Shown here piece after piece: positions 11,143 to 18,933 of a stretch of 64,000 bases of DNA. Each line of letters opens with the position of its first letter. Positions within the stretch are counted from its first letter, which is position 1. The translations under genes and the position numbers were made by a program. The DNA is from Flavobacterium sharifuzzamanii (GTDB lineage Bacteria; Bacteroidota; Bacteroidia; Flavobacteriales; Flavobacteriaceae), in contig NZ_QJGZ01000036.1 of NCBI RefSeq assembly GCF_003254585.1, positions 62,001-126,000 on the forward strand, written 5' to 3'. Below the pieces are notes generated by a model that did no database searches, was not told the origin of the DNA, and saw only the letters and a program-made list of their open reading frames with translations.

Positions 11143-11286
11143 AGGTTCTAAGATGCTAAGCTTCTAAGGTGCTAAGTTTTTTTAGGATTTAGATAAAATA
11201 ATAAACCCGACAGGTTTTTAAAGCCTGTCGGGTTTGCTATATAAACTCAGAGCTTAGTAACTCAGTACCTTAGCATCTTAGAACCT
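11143..11286. repeat. Large palindromic intergenic repeat (CTTAGCATCTTAGAACCT family)
   Basis: An 18-bp perfect inverted repeat (11143-11160 with 11269-11286) encloses a second, imperfect set of CTAAG-type arms and a strong central hairpin. The outer arm AGGTTCTAAGATGCTAAG recurs in variant form at 13440-13481, so this is a dispersed element. Its right edge touches the stop codon of the minus-strand gene at 11286. Confidence 0.85.
11203..11235. terminator. Bidirectional hairpin terminator inside the repeat
   Basis: Perfect 12-bp stem AAACCCGACAGG / CCTGTCGGGTTT with a 9-base loop. It sits between two convergent genes and is flanked by A- and T-rich sequence on both sides. Confidence 0.75.
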
Positions 11287-11723
11287 CAATTCTCCACATC
11301 CTTAATAAACTCATCATATTCTAAATAGAACATTTCCAGAGCGTGCATATTTTCGTTGAAAAAATCAAAAATAGTATCCCAAGTATTTTTATTGCTGAAA
11401 CCAACGCCAAGTTTCTCAACCCAAATTCTACTGATTGTTTTGCCGCTTTCAAGAGTATAATTTTTCTCAAAAACTAAATCTTTAATAAATTCTTCTTCTA
11501 GGATATTTTTTAAAGCTTCTAGTTTTTCAAAATAAGCAATTCGTTTTTCATCACTTCTTTGTTCGATGTCAATTAAAACCTGAGCTTTTTTGTTGTCAAC
11601 ATAAAACTTAAAAGAAAAGTCTTTAATCTTTGTATCATAAAGCACCCATTTACGAGGATATTTTTCGGCAAAAGCTACCCAAAATTCTCTTTTTATTCTT
11701 TGCGATTCTTCTTTGCTGTACAT
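11286..11723 (-). CDS. DUF4268 domain protein
   Basis: This 145-residue soluble protein has the start YSKEESQRIKREFWVAFAEKYP and the segment FYVDNKKAQVLIDIEQRSDEKR, typical of DUF4268. The domain also occurs at the C-terminus of some nuclease-like proteins, and the fold may be related to restriction-type enzymes. This copy stands alone with no visible catalytic motif. A minus-strand -7 candidate (TATTTTTG, 11798-11805) lies 75 bases upstream. Function unknown. Confidence 0.75.
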   Translation of the reverse strand: MYSKEESQRIKREFWVAFAEKYPRKWVLYDTKIKDFSFKFYVDNKKAQVLIDIEQRSDEKRIAYFEKLEALKNILEEEFIKDLVFEKNYTLESGKTISRIWVEKLGVGFSNKNTWDTIFDFFNENMHALEMFYLEYDEFIKDVEN

Positions 11724-11815
11724 TTTTTTATGCTTTAATAATAGAAAACTTGTAGCACTGCGTTTTCTGGAGTATATTTATGTTTTATTTGAAAGTACAA
11801 AAATAAGCTTTGATT

Positions 11816-12460
11816 ATGAATTTTCAAGACTTTTTGAAATATGTTCCCAATATAATTCCAGTAGACCTGCCAGCAGTAACTTCACATTTAAAAATGGCTC
11901 CAAAAGAGCGTATAGAGGGATTAAAAAATCTTGATATTAATACGTTAAACGCCAGAATGGCGGGAGTCATGATGCTGTTTTATCCCAAACAGGAAAAAAC
12001 ACATCTGGTTTTGATTGTTAGAAATGCTTATGAAGGTGTTCATTCGGCACAGATTGCATTTCCAGGCGGGAAGTATGAAAAAGAAGATTTAAATTTTGAA
12101 ACCACAGCACTTAGAGAAACTCATGAAGAGGTCGGAATAACAAGCGATAAAATAGATATTATTAAACATTTCTCGCCGATGTATATTCCGCCAAGCAACT
12201 TTTTGGTGCATCCGTTTTTAGGAATTGCAACAGAAGAACTTTCTTTTTACCCCGATATAAGGGAAGTAGCCGGAATTATCGAACTGCCCTTATCTGTTTT
12301 TTTAAATGATGATATTATTATCGAAGCCAGATTATCAACTTCTTATGGAGCAAATATTTTAGTTCCTGCGTTTAATATTCAGAATCATGTTGTTTGGGGA
12401 GCCACGGCAATGATTTTGAGCGAACTGCGAGATGTCTTAAAAGAAGCGATGGTGAAATAA
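11816..12460 (+). CDS. Nudix hydrolase, CoA-pyrophosphatase-like
   Basis: The Nudix box GGKYEKEDLNFETTALRETH followed by EEVGI is complete and should hydrolyse a nucleoside-diphosphate-X substrate with Mg2+. The preceding LVLIVRNAYEGVHSAQIAFP fits the UPF0035 motif of coenzyme A pyrophosphatases (NudL/CoAse), so CoA or a derivative is the likely substrate. I chose the ATG at 11816 (214 residues) rather than a TTG two codons earlier. Confidence 0.88.
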   Translation: MNFQDFLKYVPNIIPVDLPAVTSHLKMAPKERIEGLKNLDINTLNARMAGVMMLFYPKQEKTHLVLIVRNAYEGVHSAQIAFPGGKYEKEDLNFETTALRETHEEVGITSDKIDIIKHFSPMYIPPSNFLVHPFLGIATEELSFYPDIREVAGIIELPLSVFLNDDIIIEARLSTSYGANILVPAFNIQNHVVWGATAMILSELRDVLKEAMVK

Positions 12461-12532
12461 GTTCGATAAAGTTTATTTAACGATTTGATATTCATTAGAA
12501 TATCTCTTAATTCGAGAAATTGTTTTATAGTG

Positions 12533-12561
12533 TTGCTAAAAGAATAATTTTTGTATGTTTG
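12533..12561 (+). promoter_or_regulatory. Promoter of the PlsC-like gene
   Basis: TTG at 12533-12535 and TATGTTTG at 12554-12561 are separated by 18 bases, which fits the Bacteroidota -33/-7 consensus. The ATG follows at 12593. Confidence 0.65.
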
Positions 12562-12592
12562 CGACCTAACAAAAAAATAAGATAAATTAGTT

Positions 12593-13402
12593 ATGGGATT
12601 GTTTAAACGAAATCCTTTTGGGCATATATTATTCATCAAGAAATGGTTGATCCGAGTTCTAGGTGCCATGACTCATAAGAGATATAGAGGTTTTAATGAA
12701 TTACAGATTGAAGGATCTGAAATTATTAAAACACTCCCAGACACTAATGTTTTATTTATTTCCAATCACCAGACTTACTTTGCAGACGTTGTAGCGATGT
12801 TTCATGTTTTTAATGCCAGTTTATCTGGACGTCAAGACACGATTAAGAATATTAGTTATTTGTGGCAACCAAAAATGAATATTTATTATGTGGCGGCCAA
12901 AGAGACTATGCAAGCTGGATTATTGCCAAGAATTTTAGCTTATGTTGGTGCAATTACAGTAGAGCGTACATGGCGTTCTAAAGGAGTTGATGTGACCGAA
13001 AAACGTGATGTGAACCCGAATGATACTGAAAATATTAGAATAGCGCTTGAAGACGGCTGGGTTATTACTTTTCCGCAAGGAACTACAAAATCATTCAAAC
13101 CCGTTCGTAAAGGAACTGCTCATATCATTAAACAGCACAAACCAATCGTTATTCCAATTGTAATTGATGGTTTCCGTAGATCATTCGATAAGAAAGGACT
13201 TCGAATGAAGAAAAAAGGAATCCTGCAATCTTTCATCATCAAAGAACCTCTTGATATTGATTATGAAAATGACACCATCGAACAAATCGTGGAAAAAGTA
13301 GAATACGCAATTGAACAGCATCCTTCATTTTTAAAAGTTATTCCTGCTGAAGAAATAAAAGCACAAGAAGAACTTAACAAAATGAGGCAATGGGATTATT
13401 AA
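12593..13402 (+). CDS. 1-acyl-sn-glycerol-3-phosphate acyltransferase (PlsC-like)
   Basis: The 269-residue protein belongs to the PlsC acyltransferase fold, which acylates lysophosphatidic acid or a similar lysolipid at the membrane. The substrate block reads FISNHQTYFADVVAMF, so the His and Asp are separated by five residues where classical PlsC has four. The second block reads FPQGTTKSF where FPEGTRS is usual. The region PIVIPIVIDGFRRSFDKKG is consistent with the third and fourth blocks. These variants may be normal for a Bacteroidota subfamily. The exact acceptor is uncertain. Confidence 0.82.
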   Translation: MGLFKRNPFGHILFIKKWLIRVLGAMTHKRYRGFNELQIEGSEIIKTLPDTNVLFISNHQTYFADVVAMFHVFNASLSGRQDTIKNISYLWQPKMNIYYVAAKETMQAGLLPRILAYVGAITVERTWRSKGVDVTEKRDVNPNDTENIRIALEDGWVITFPQGTTKSFKPVRKGTAHIIKQHKPIVIPIVIDGFRRSFDKKGLRMKKKGILQSFIIKEPLDIDYENDTIEQIVEKVEYAIEQHPSFLKVIPAEEIKAQEELNKMRQWDY

Positions 13403-13439
13403 TGTAGTTTTTTCTTGTTTTAAGTTTCAGGTTTCAAGT

Positions 13440-13481
13440 TAAAAAAGCTTAGAGCCTTAGCATCTCAGAACCTTAGAAACT
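13440..13481. repeat. Second copy of the CTTAGCATCT repeat
   Basis: The stretch CCTTAGCATCTCAGAACCTT closely matches the right arm of the element at 11143-11286. It ends four bases before the stop codon of the minus-strand gene at 13485. Confidence 0.7.
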
Positions 13482-13484
13482 TTT

Positions 13485-14117
13485 TCAGAAATCTATCTTC
13501 TTCAACTCTTTATAGTTAGCGTATAATCGTCTTAAAAGAGTTCCGTAGATAATTCTATAGAAACACCAGAACAATCCAAAAAAGCCTAAAATTACTAGGA
13601 ACAATATTCCGATTGTAACAAACATAGCTTTTCCATTCATGGCTAATTTCTCTCTAAGAAATTCCATATCTGGATTGTAGACAAAAGCAATGAAAAAGCT
13701 CAAAATAGCTGTAATAACAATCATTCCTAAATTGTACCAAACATAATATTGAACCGTTTTACGGGTTTTTAAAATAGCGCTCATCAAAGACTTTGTAGCT
13801 ATTGTGGTCGAAATTGTTTTATAATTTTTGTAGAAGATGTACACAAAAATTAAAACGACCACATAATTGAAATACGTTAGAAACTCTAAGGCAGTTACGA
13901 TTTCAGGATGATTCATTTTGTGCAATACATCGTCTGTATTAATGAATAAATTTGAAAACGTCCAAAATGAAATCTCCAAAATACTGATGATTAAAATCCA
14001 TTTTACTATAGATGACGATTTTTTATGAATCATCTTGTAGATTTCATTTTCAGAAATTTGTTGAAAAGAATCAGAGTTCTTTTGCCAGTCTTTTTTTAAT
14101 AAATCCAGTTCTTTCAT
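13485..14117 (-). CDS. Polytopic membrane protein, candidate sigma-factor partner
   Basis: The 210-residue product has a soluble N-terminus of about 38 residues (MKELDLLKKDWQKNSDSFQQ...) and then about four membrane segments. It starts 8 bp after the ECF sigma factor gene on the same strand, so the two are almost certainly co-transcribed. The architecture (short cytosolic N-terminus plus membrane helices) and position suggest an anti-sigma role. No zinc-binding anti-sigma HxxxCxxC motif is visible, so this is inferred from context only. Confidence 0.7.
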   Translation of the reverse strand: MKELDLLKKDWQKNSDSFQQISENEIYKMIHKKSSSIVKWILIISILEISFWTFSNLFINTDDVLHKMNHPEIVTALEFLTYFNYVVVLIFVYIFYKNYKTISTTIATKSLMSAILKTRKTVQYYVWYNLGMIVITAILSFFIAFVYNPDMEFLREKLAMNGKAMFVTIGILFLVILGFFGLFWCFYRIIYGTLLRRLYANYKELKKIDF

Positions 14118-14125
14118 AATAATTT

Positions 14126-14620
14126 TTAAGGATTTAGTATTTTTTTAAGTTTCCCCTTAATTCTGTTCATTTTCACGCGCGCATTCACTTCGCTGATTCC
14201 TAAGGTTTCAGCTATTTCTTGATAATCTTTGTCTTCTAAATACATAAAAACTAATGCCTTTTCAATGTCATTCAATTGATAAACCGCTTTGTACATCAAT
14301 TTAATTTGTTCTTCTTCTTCATAATTGTAGTCAACATCTTTTACAAAATGCTGATGATTTTCATAATCTACGGTCGATATAGTTCTTTTGGTTTTGCGGT
14401 ATAAGGTAATCGCTGTGTTTAAGGCAACACGATACGTCCAAGTCGAAAATTTACTGTCGCCTCTAAATTTTGGATAAGCCTTCCAAAGCTGAATGGTAAT
14501 TTCTTGAAACAAGTCTTTATGAGCATCTTCTCCAGCAGTATATAATCTACAAATCTTGTGGATTATATTCTGATTTGCCTGCAGCTGCGCAACAAATGAC
14601 TGTTCTAGATTTTCACTCAT
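14126..14620 (-). CDS. ECF-type sigma-70 factor
   Basis: This 164-residue protein has only sigma regions 2 and 4, as in ECF sigma factors. Region 2 contains LFQEITIQLWKAYPKFRG and FSTWTYRVALNTAITLYRK. Region 4 contains a helix-turn-helix around YQEIAETLGISEVNARVKMN. It is the first gene of a two-gene unit with the membrane protein downstream. The regulated stimulus is unknown. Confidence 0.93.
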   Translation of the reverse strand: MSENLEQSFVAQLQANQNIIHKICRLYTAGEDAHKDLFQEITIQLWKAYPKFRGDSKFSTWTYRVALNTAITLYRKTKRTISTVDYENHQHFVKDVDYNYEEEEQIKLMYKAVYQLNDIEKALVFMYLEDKDYQEIAETLGISEVNARVKMNRIKGKLKKILNP

Positions 14621-14773
14621 AATGTATTAGTAGTTATAAAATCATTTTTGTTACAGTTGATATTTTATTTTTGCCACGAATTATAAAAATTTCTCGAATT
14701 ACTTTTCAAACAGAATAGATAAAAGTTGAGTTTTTTAAAATTTGTGCTAATTTGTGTAATTCATGGGTAAACT

Positions 14774-15835
14774 TTATAGTTGCCTTGTTTTATAGTAATT
14801 AATCGTCAAATCGATGAACTTGCTATAACTTTTCATTCCGTCTTTTTGGTTATTTGTTTTTAAAAAACTATCCCATAGAAAATGGAAACCTTTATCTATA
14901 AATGTGTCATATTTTTTCCAGAAATCTTGGTCTTCTTGATAGTTTTTTAAAATTCCAGTATTTACTTGTTTCTTTAGTATTTCAAAAATTTTCTCGTTTT
15001 TAAACTGCCATATTCCGAGACAATAGCGTAATGCAAAACTATATCCTGCATATTGATAATATAAATTATCATTTTTGACAGAAGCCAAAAGGCCAATAAA
15101 ATTGCATTCACTTTCACTTGCAAAACCAATCTGATGCGCCATTTCATGAGATGTAGTTAGCGGAAAAGTGTACATTGGCAATAAGTCATTAATTTGGGCT
15201 TCGTTTGTAAATGGATTTAAATAACCGCCAAATCCCATATAAGTTAAAGGAAGGCTAAACAGTGATTTTTTTACGCTTAACGTTTTGTATTCAAAATAAG
15301 GATGTTCTTTTGCTAAATTATCATAACCGTTTAAAATCATGTTAAATGACTCTTTCTGTGAATATGGAAAGACAATTTTTGAGCTTTTATTTTTTGTAAT
15401 TTGAAACTGAACTTCATTCGTCTTTGCAATTAATCTTTTAGTGAAAACCAAAAGATCAGCATCAGTATATTCCCTTTTAATTTCCATTTTTTCAAAAAGA
15501 GGTTTGCGATAGTAGTTGAAAGCCCAAAGCAGGTGAAAGAAAAAGTAAAAAACAGAGATCTTACCTAAGATTTTGAGAAAATGATCTTTCCAATCTGTTT
15601 TCCAAGTTTTTCTGACTTTCCAAAACCAACTAATTATAGAAATCATTAAAAGAGCATAAATTATGTCGCCGACAGAAAACGGAATATTACCTAAAACTGT
15701 TCTAGAAAAATGAGAAATTCTAACGAATAAATTTTTGCTGTAAAAGCCTTCCACGAAGTCTGGAAAGTATGGTAGGATTTTGTAAAAAATAATTTGAACT
15801 AAGAGAAATAAAGGCAAAACGTATTTTGATTTCAC
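14774..15835 (-). CDS. DUF3810 membrane protein, putative zinc metalloprotease
   Basis: The 353-residue protein begins with about three membrane segments in its first 110 residues (VLPLFLLVQIIFYKILPYF; VGDIIYALLMISIISWFW; ISVFYFFFHLLWAFNYY). The soluble part contains TTSHEMAHQIGFASESECNF, an HExxH zinc-binding motif followed by a plausible third ligand (Glu). This is the DUF3810 pattern. Peptidase activity is inferred from the motif, with no known substrate. AT-rich spacer on both sides contains AATTCGTG-type short repeats (about 14670-14765 and 15918-15955). Confidence 0.82.
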   Translation of the reverse strand: MKSKYVLPLFLLVQIIFYKILPYFPDFVEGFYSKNLFVRISHFSRTVLGNIPFSVGDIIYALLMISIISWFWKVRKTWKTDWKDHFLKILGKISVFYFFFHLLWAFNYYRKPLFEKMEIKREYTDADLLVFTKRLIAKTNEVQFQITKNKSSKIVFPYSQKESFNMILNGYDNLAKEHPYFEYKTLSVKKSLFSLPLTYMGFGGYLNPFTNEAQINDLLPMYTFPLTTSHEMAHQIGFASESECNFIGLLASVKNDNLYYQYAGYSFALRYCLGIWQFKNEKIFEILKKQVNTGILKNYQEDQDFWKKYDTFIDKGFHFLWDSFLKTNNQKDGMKSYSKFIDLTINYYKTRQL

Positions 15836-15970
15836 AGTATAATTTTTAGATACGTAAATATAAACACAATTATTTACAACTAAAAAGAATAGTATTTGTG
15901 AGATTTGATTTTAAAGTGGATAATTAGTGCTAATTCGTGAAATTTGTGGCGAAAAAAAATATAAACTTTG

Positions 15971-15978
15971 TAACTTTG
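15971..15978 (+). promoter_or_regulatory. Promoter -7 element for pepD
   Basis: TAACTTTG fits TAnnTTTG. It supports the ATG at 16013 as the start, because an upstream TTG at 15989 would leave almost no leader. Confidence 0.55.
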
Positions 15979-16012
15979 AGGCTCTTAATTGTTAAACATC
16001 AAACAAAATATA

Positions 16013-17473
16013 ATGAGTCAAGAAATTAGAAATCTGGAGCCTAAAGCACTTTGGAATAAATTCGCAGATTTAAATGCTGTTCCGCGTCCATCTAAAAAAG
16101 AAGAACGTGTAATTGAGTTTATGAAGAACTTTGGAAACAGCTTAGGTTTAGAAACTTTCGAAGATGAAATCAGAAATGTAATCATCAGGAAACCGGCTAC
16201 TCCAGGAATGGAAAATCGTAAACCAATTGTAATGCAAGGGCATTTAGATATGGTGCATCAAAAAAATGCAGACACTGTCTTTGATTTTGATACGCAAGGA
16301 ATCGATATGTACGTTGATGGTGATTGGGTTCGCGCGCGCGGCACAACACTTGGGGCTGATAATGGGCTAGGAGTGGCGACTATTATGGCTATTCTAGAAA
16401 GTAAAGACATTCCGCATCCTGCAATTGAAGCTTTATTTACAATTGATGAAGAAACGGGAATGACAGGTGCTTTAAATCTAAAAGGAGGTATTTTACAAGG
16501 TCAGATTTTACTGAATTTGGATACAGAAGAGGATGATGAAATTGATATTGGATGTGCTGGTGGAATTGATGTAACTGCAACTAGAACCTATCATGAAGAA
16601 GAAGTTCCAGAAGGTTCTGTTGGTTATACTATTACAGTAAAAGGATTAAATGGAGGGCATTCAGGAATGGATATTAATAAAGGTTTAGGAAATGCCAACA
16701 AAATTATGAACCGTTTATTATTTGATGCATTTGAAAACTTTGGTTTACAGATTGTTGAAATTAATGGAGGAAGTCTTAGAAATGCAATTCCGAGAGAAAG
16801 CGTTGCCAAAGTAATTATTTCTCAAATGTTTGATGAAGCTTACGTATATGATATGCAGGAAATTATTTCTGATATCAAAGCGGAATATAAAACGACTGAA
16901 CCAAACTTATCTATTGAAATCGTAAAAGGTGATTTGCCTGAGAAAGTAATGGATCTTGGAGTTCAAGAAGGAATTATCAGAGCGATTTATGCAGCTCAGA
17001 ATGGAGTTTATAAAATGAGTGCTGATATGGCTGATTTGGTTGAAACTTCAAATAATATTGCTCGTGTAGTTATAAAAGATGGAGAAATTTTGGTTGGATG
17101 TTTAACACGTTCTTCTGTAGAATCTTCAAAATTTGATTTGGCTAATTCTTTACGTTCTGCTTTTGAATTGGTTGGATGTGAAGTAGAACTTTCTGGTTCT
17201 TATCCAGGTTGGACGCCTAATGTAAACTCTGAAATCTTAGAAGTTTTAAAAGAAATCTACGAAAAACAAAACGGAGAACAGCCAAAAGTTGTAGCTTGCC
17301 ACGCAGGTTTAGAGTGCGGGATTTTAGGAACAAATTATCCAGATATGGATATGATTTCTTTCGGCCCAACAATTCATGGAGCTCACTCGCCAGACGAAAG
17401 AGCAAGTATTTCTTCAGCTCAAAAATATTGGAAATTCGTATTGGAAATTCTTTCAAATATACCAGTTAAATAA
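16013..17473 (+). CDS. pepD: Aminoacyl-histidine dipeptidase (M20)
   Basis: PepD is a cytosolic metallo-dipeptidase that cleaves Xaa-His dipeptides such as carnosine. From the ATG at 16013 the protein has 486 residues, normal for the family. Di-metal ligands are visible in order: QGHLDMVHQ (His77, Asp79), LGADNGLG (Asp116), and the catalytic plus ligand pair IDEETGMTGA (Glu146, Glu147). The dimerisation insert includes NGGHSGMDI, and the C-terminal ligand region FGPTIHGAHSPDE has the last histidine. It is a single gene with its own promoter. Confidence 0.93.
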   Translation: MSQEIRNLEPKALWNKFADLNAVPRPSKKEERVIEFMKNFGNSLGLETFEDEIRNVIIRKPATPGMENRKPIVMQGHLDMVHQKNADTVFDFDTQGIDMYVDGDWVRARGTTLGADNGLGVATIMAILESKDIPHPAIEALFTIDEETGMTGALNLKGGILQGQILLNLDTEEDDEIDIGCAGGIDVTATRTYHEEEVPEGSVGYTITVKGLNGGHSGMDINKGLGNANKIMNRLLFDAFENFGLQIVEINGGSLRNAIPRESVAKVIISQMFDEAYVYDMQEIISDIKAEYKTTEPNLSIEIVKGDLPEKVMDLGVQEGIIRAIYAAQNGVYKMSADMADLVETSNNIARVVIKDGEILVGCLTRSSVESSKFDLANSLRSAFELVGCEVELSGSYPGWTPNVNSEILEVLKEIYEKQNGEQPKVVACHAGLECGILGTNYPDMDMISFGPTIHGAHSPDERASISSAQKYWKFVLEILSNIPVK

Positions 17474-17489
17474 TATTAGTTTTCAGTCA

Positions 17490-17543
17490 CAGTCTCAGTA
17501 CTCGGTTTTATCAAACTGTACACTGAGACTGTATACTGAGACT
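17490..17543. repeat. Short palindromic repeat of the CAGTCTCAGTA type
   Basis: AGTCTCAGTA (17491-17500) pairs with TACTGAGACT (17534-17543), and a partial copy CACTGAGACTG lies between them. The element fills the gap between convergent pepD and the DHCW cupin gene. Related ACTGNNACTG-type blocks occur at 61370-61495 and 62744-62800. Confidence 0.65.
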
Positions 17544-17546
17544 AGA

Positions 17547-17885
17547 TTAAACTAGAAAGTCCCCGTCTATTATTAGCAATTCGACACCTTTAGTTGTAAT
17601 AGAGCGATGAGAACTCATATCGTCAGAAACAATATAAGTCATTCCTTTTGTTAATGTCATTTTTTCACCGTTATCTAATTCGCTGATGAAATCTCCTTTC
17701 AAACAATGCACAATGTGTCCTTTTTGGCACCAGTGATCAGCAAGATAATTTTTACTGTAAACAACTTTTCGAACACGTAAACCTCCTAATTGTATGGTCT
17801 GCCAATAAGCAGTTCCGGTTTCTCCTATGTGTTCTGTTTTTTCAATTTGACTCCAATCAATCGTCTGAAAAGGTATTGTAGACAT
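17547..17885 (-). CDS. DHCW motif cupin fold protein
   Basis: This small 112-residue cupin contains NYLADHWCQKGHIVHCLKGD, the stretch for which the DHCW family is named (here DHWC), followed by a beta-rich cupin core. Histidines and a cysteine in this block could bind a metal. Substrate and role are unknown. The ATG is well placed, and the gene lies downstream of and on the same strand as the carboxypeptidase-regulatory-domain protein but is separated from it by a terminator. Confidence 0.8.
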   Translation of the reverse strand: MSTIPFQTIDWSQIEKTEHIGETGTAYWQTIQLGGLRVRKVVYSKNYLADHWCQKGHIVHCLKGDFISELDNGEKMTLTKGMTYIVSDDMSSHRSITTKGVELLIIDGDFLV

Positions 17886-17931
17886 TTTTTTTGTGGTTTA
17901 GATAGTTAGTAGTTATATTTAAAACAAAAAA

Positions 17932-17957
17932 AATCCTCAGTTTTAAAAATGAGGATT
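17932..17957 (-). terminator. Hairpin terminator after the CarboxypepD_reg-like gene
   Basis: AATCCTCA (17932-17939) pairs with TGAGGATT (17950-17957). It is flanked by A-rich and T-rich runs, so it would work for the minus-strand gene at 17978 and possibly in both directions. Confidence 0.75.
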
Positions 17958-17977
17958 GATTTTTTTATGTTGTGAGT

Positions 17978-18760
17978 TTAATTTCGTTTCAAAACTTTAT
18001 ATTGTTCATAACAAGCGCTTATTGCATCCATAATCTGGAGGTCGTTTGCTGTCTGAATAAATGAATCAGAATAGTTGCAGCGATGCATAATTTCAGGAAT
18101 TTCGTCTTTGCTGATGCCTAATAATACTGCAACGGTTTCACGATCATATTTCGATTCTAAAAGCGTTCGTACGGTATCGTCTTTTTTCATCTCTTTTAAC
18201 TTCTTGAGTTCTTTTCCGTTCTTTCCAAAGAAATTATAGAGCATATCGGCGGGGTTAAAAATCGAACCAAGGACTTTTCCAAAAGCATTTGGCGCATATT
18301 CTCCAGCTTCATAACCCTGAGTAAGTCCAGAAATGCTGTAACGATAGTTTTCTTTTGTCGGAATTAATTTAGAGTCAATTTCAAGATAACCTGTTAGAGA
18401 GAAAGGAGCAATAACAACCTCTTCTAAAGCAATTGCTTTTTCAGTAAGCTGAATTCTAGTTACTTTATTTTTTATCCAGTCATTTGTAACTCTAATTCTT
18501 AATGATTGAAATCCTAGAATAGAAAAATGAAGTGTATCGTTGACTTGTACGTCAATTTCAAAATATCCTTTTTCGTCAGATTTTGCACCACGCACTTTGT
18601 TGGTGTTGATAATATTTACTCCGGCAAGTGGTTGTTTGCTGTCGTCATTAATAACGTAACCTGAAACTCTTTGTGGAACTGTTGGTTGTGTATCTTGCGT
18701 ATCTTGTGCAAAACCAATGTTGGCGAGAAGTGTAAAAAAGAAAATTGCGAAATATTTCAT
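17978..18760 (-). CDS. Exported protein with CarboxypepD_reg-like domain
   Basis: The 260-residue product has a signal peptide (MKYFAIFFFTLLANIGFAQ). Residues about 32-120 form a carboxypeptidase-D regulatory-like (CNA-B-like) beta domain: GYVINDDSKQPLAGVNIINT, GAKSDEKGYFEI and ALEEVVIAP. This is the segment seen at the start of SusC-type receptors. The remaining half is helical and not recognised, and no TonB plug or barrel follows. It may act in the periplasm or outer membrane; the function is unknown. Confidence 0.8.
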   Translation of the reverse strand: MKYFAIFFFTLLANIGFAQDTQDTQPTVPQRVSGYVINDDSKQPLAGVNIINTNKVRGAKSDEKGYFEIDVQVNDTLHFSILGFQSLRIRVTNDWIKNKVTRIQLTEKAIALEEVVIAPFSLTGYLEIDSKLIPTKENYRYSISGLTQGYEAGEYAPNAFGKVLGSIFNPADMLYNFFGKNGKELKKLKEMKKDDTVRTLLESKYDRETVAVLLGISKDEIPEIMHRCNYSDSFIQTANDLQIMDAISACYEQYKVLKRN

Positions 18761-18872
18761 ATCCTGATTTAAAGTTCTAAAAGTAGTAAATAGGGATTAA
18801 ATATCTCGCAGTCTTGGAATTTAATTATAAGAAAATTAACAAAGACATTGATAAGATTATTAGATATAAGAA

Positions 18873-18912
18873 AAAATCCCAAATTCCGTATAAAATTGGA
18901 ATTTGGGATTTT
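18873..18912 (-). terminator. Terminator after the DEAD-box helicase gene
   Basis: A perfect 15-bp stem (AAAATCCCAAATTCC with GGAATTTGGGATTTT) around a 10-base loop. On the minus strand it is followed by a T run. Confidence 0.9.
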
Positions 18913-18933
18913 GTATTTTAAGAAATTGAAGTA

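Noticed and set aside
15989..16012. TTG start adding eight residues to pepD
   Set aside because: It lies 10 bases after the -7 element and the homology begins at the ATG at 16013.
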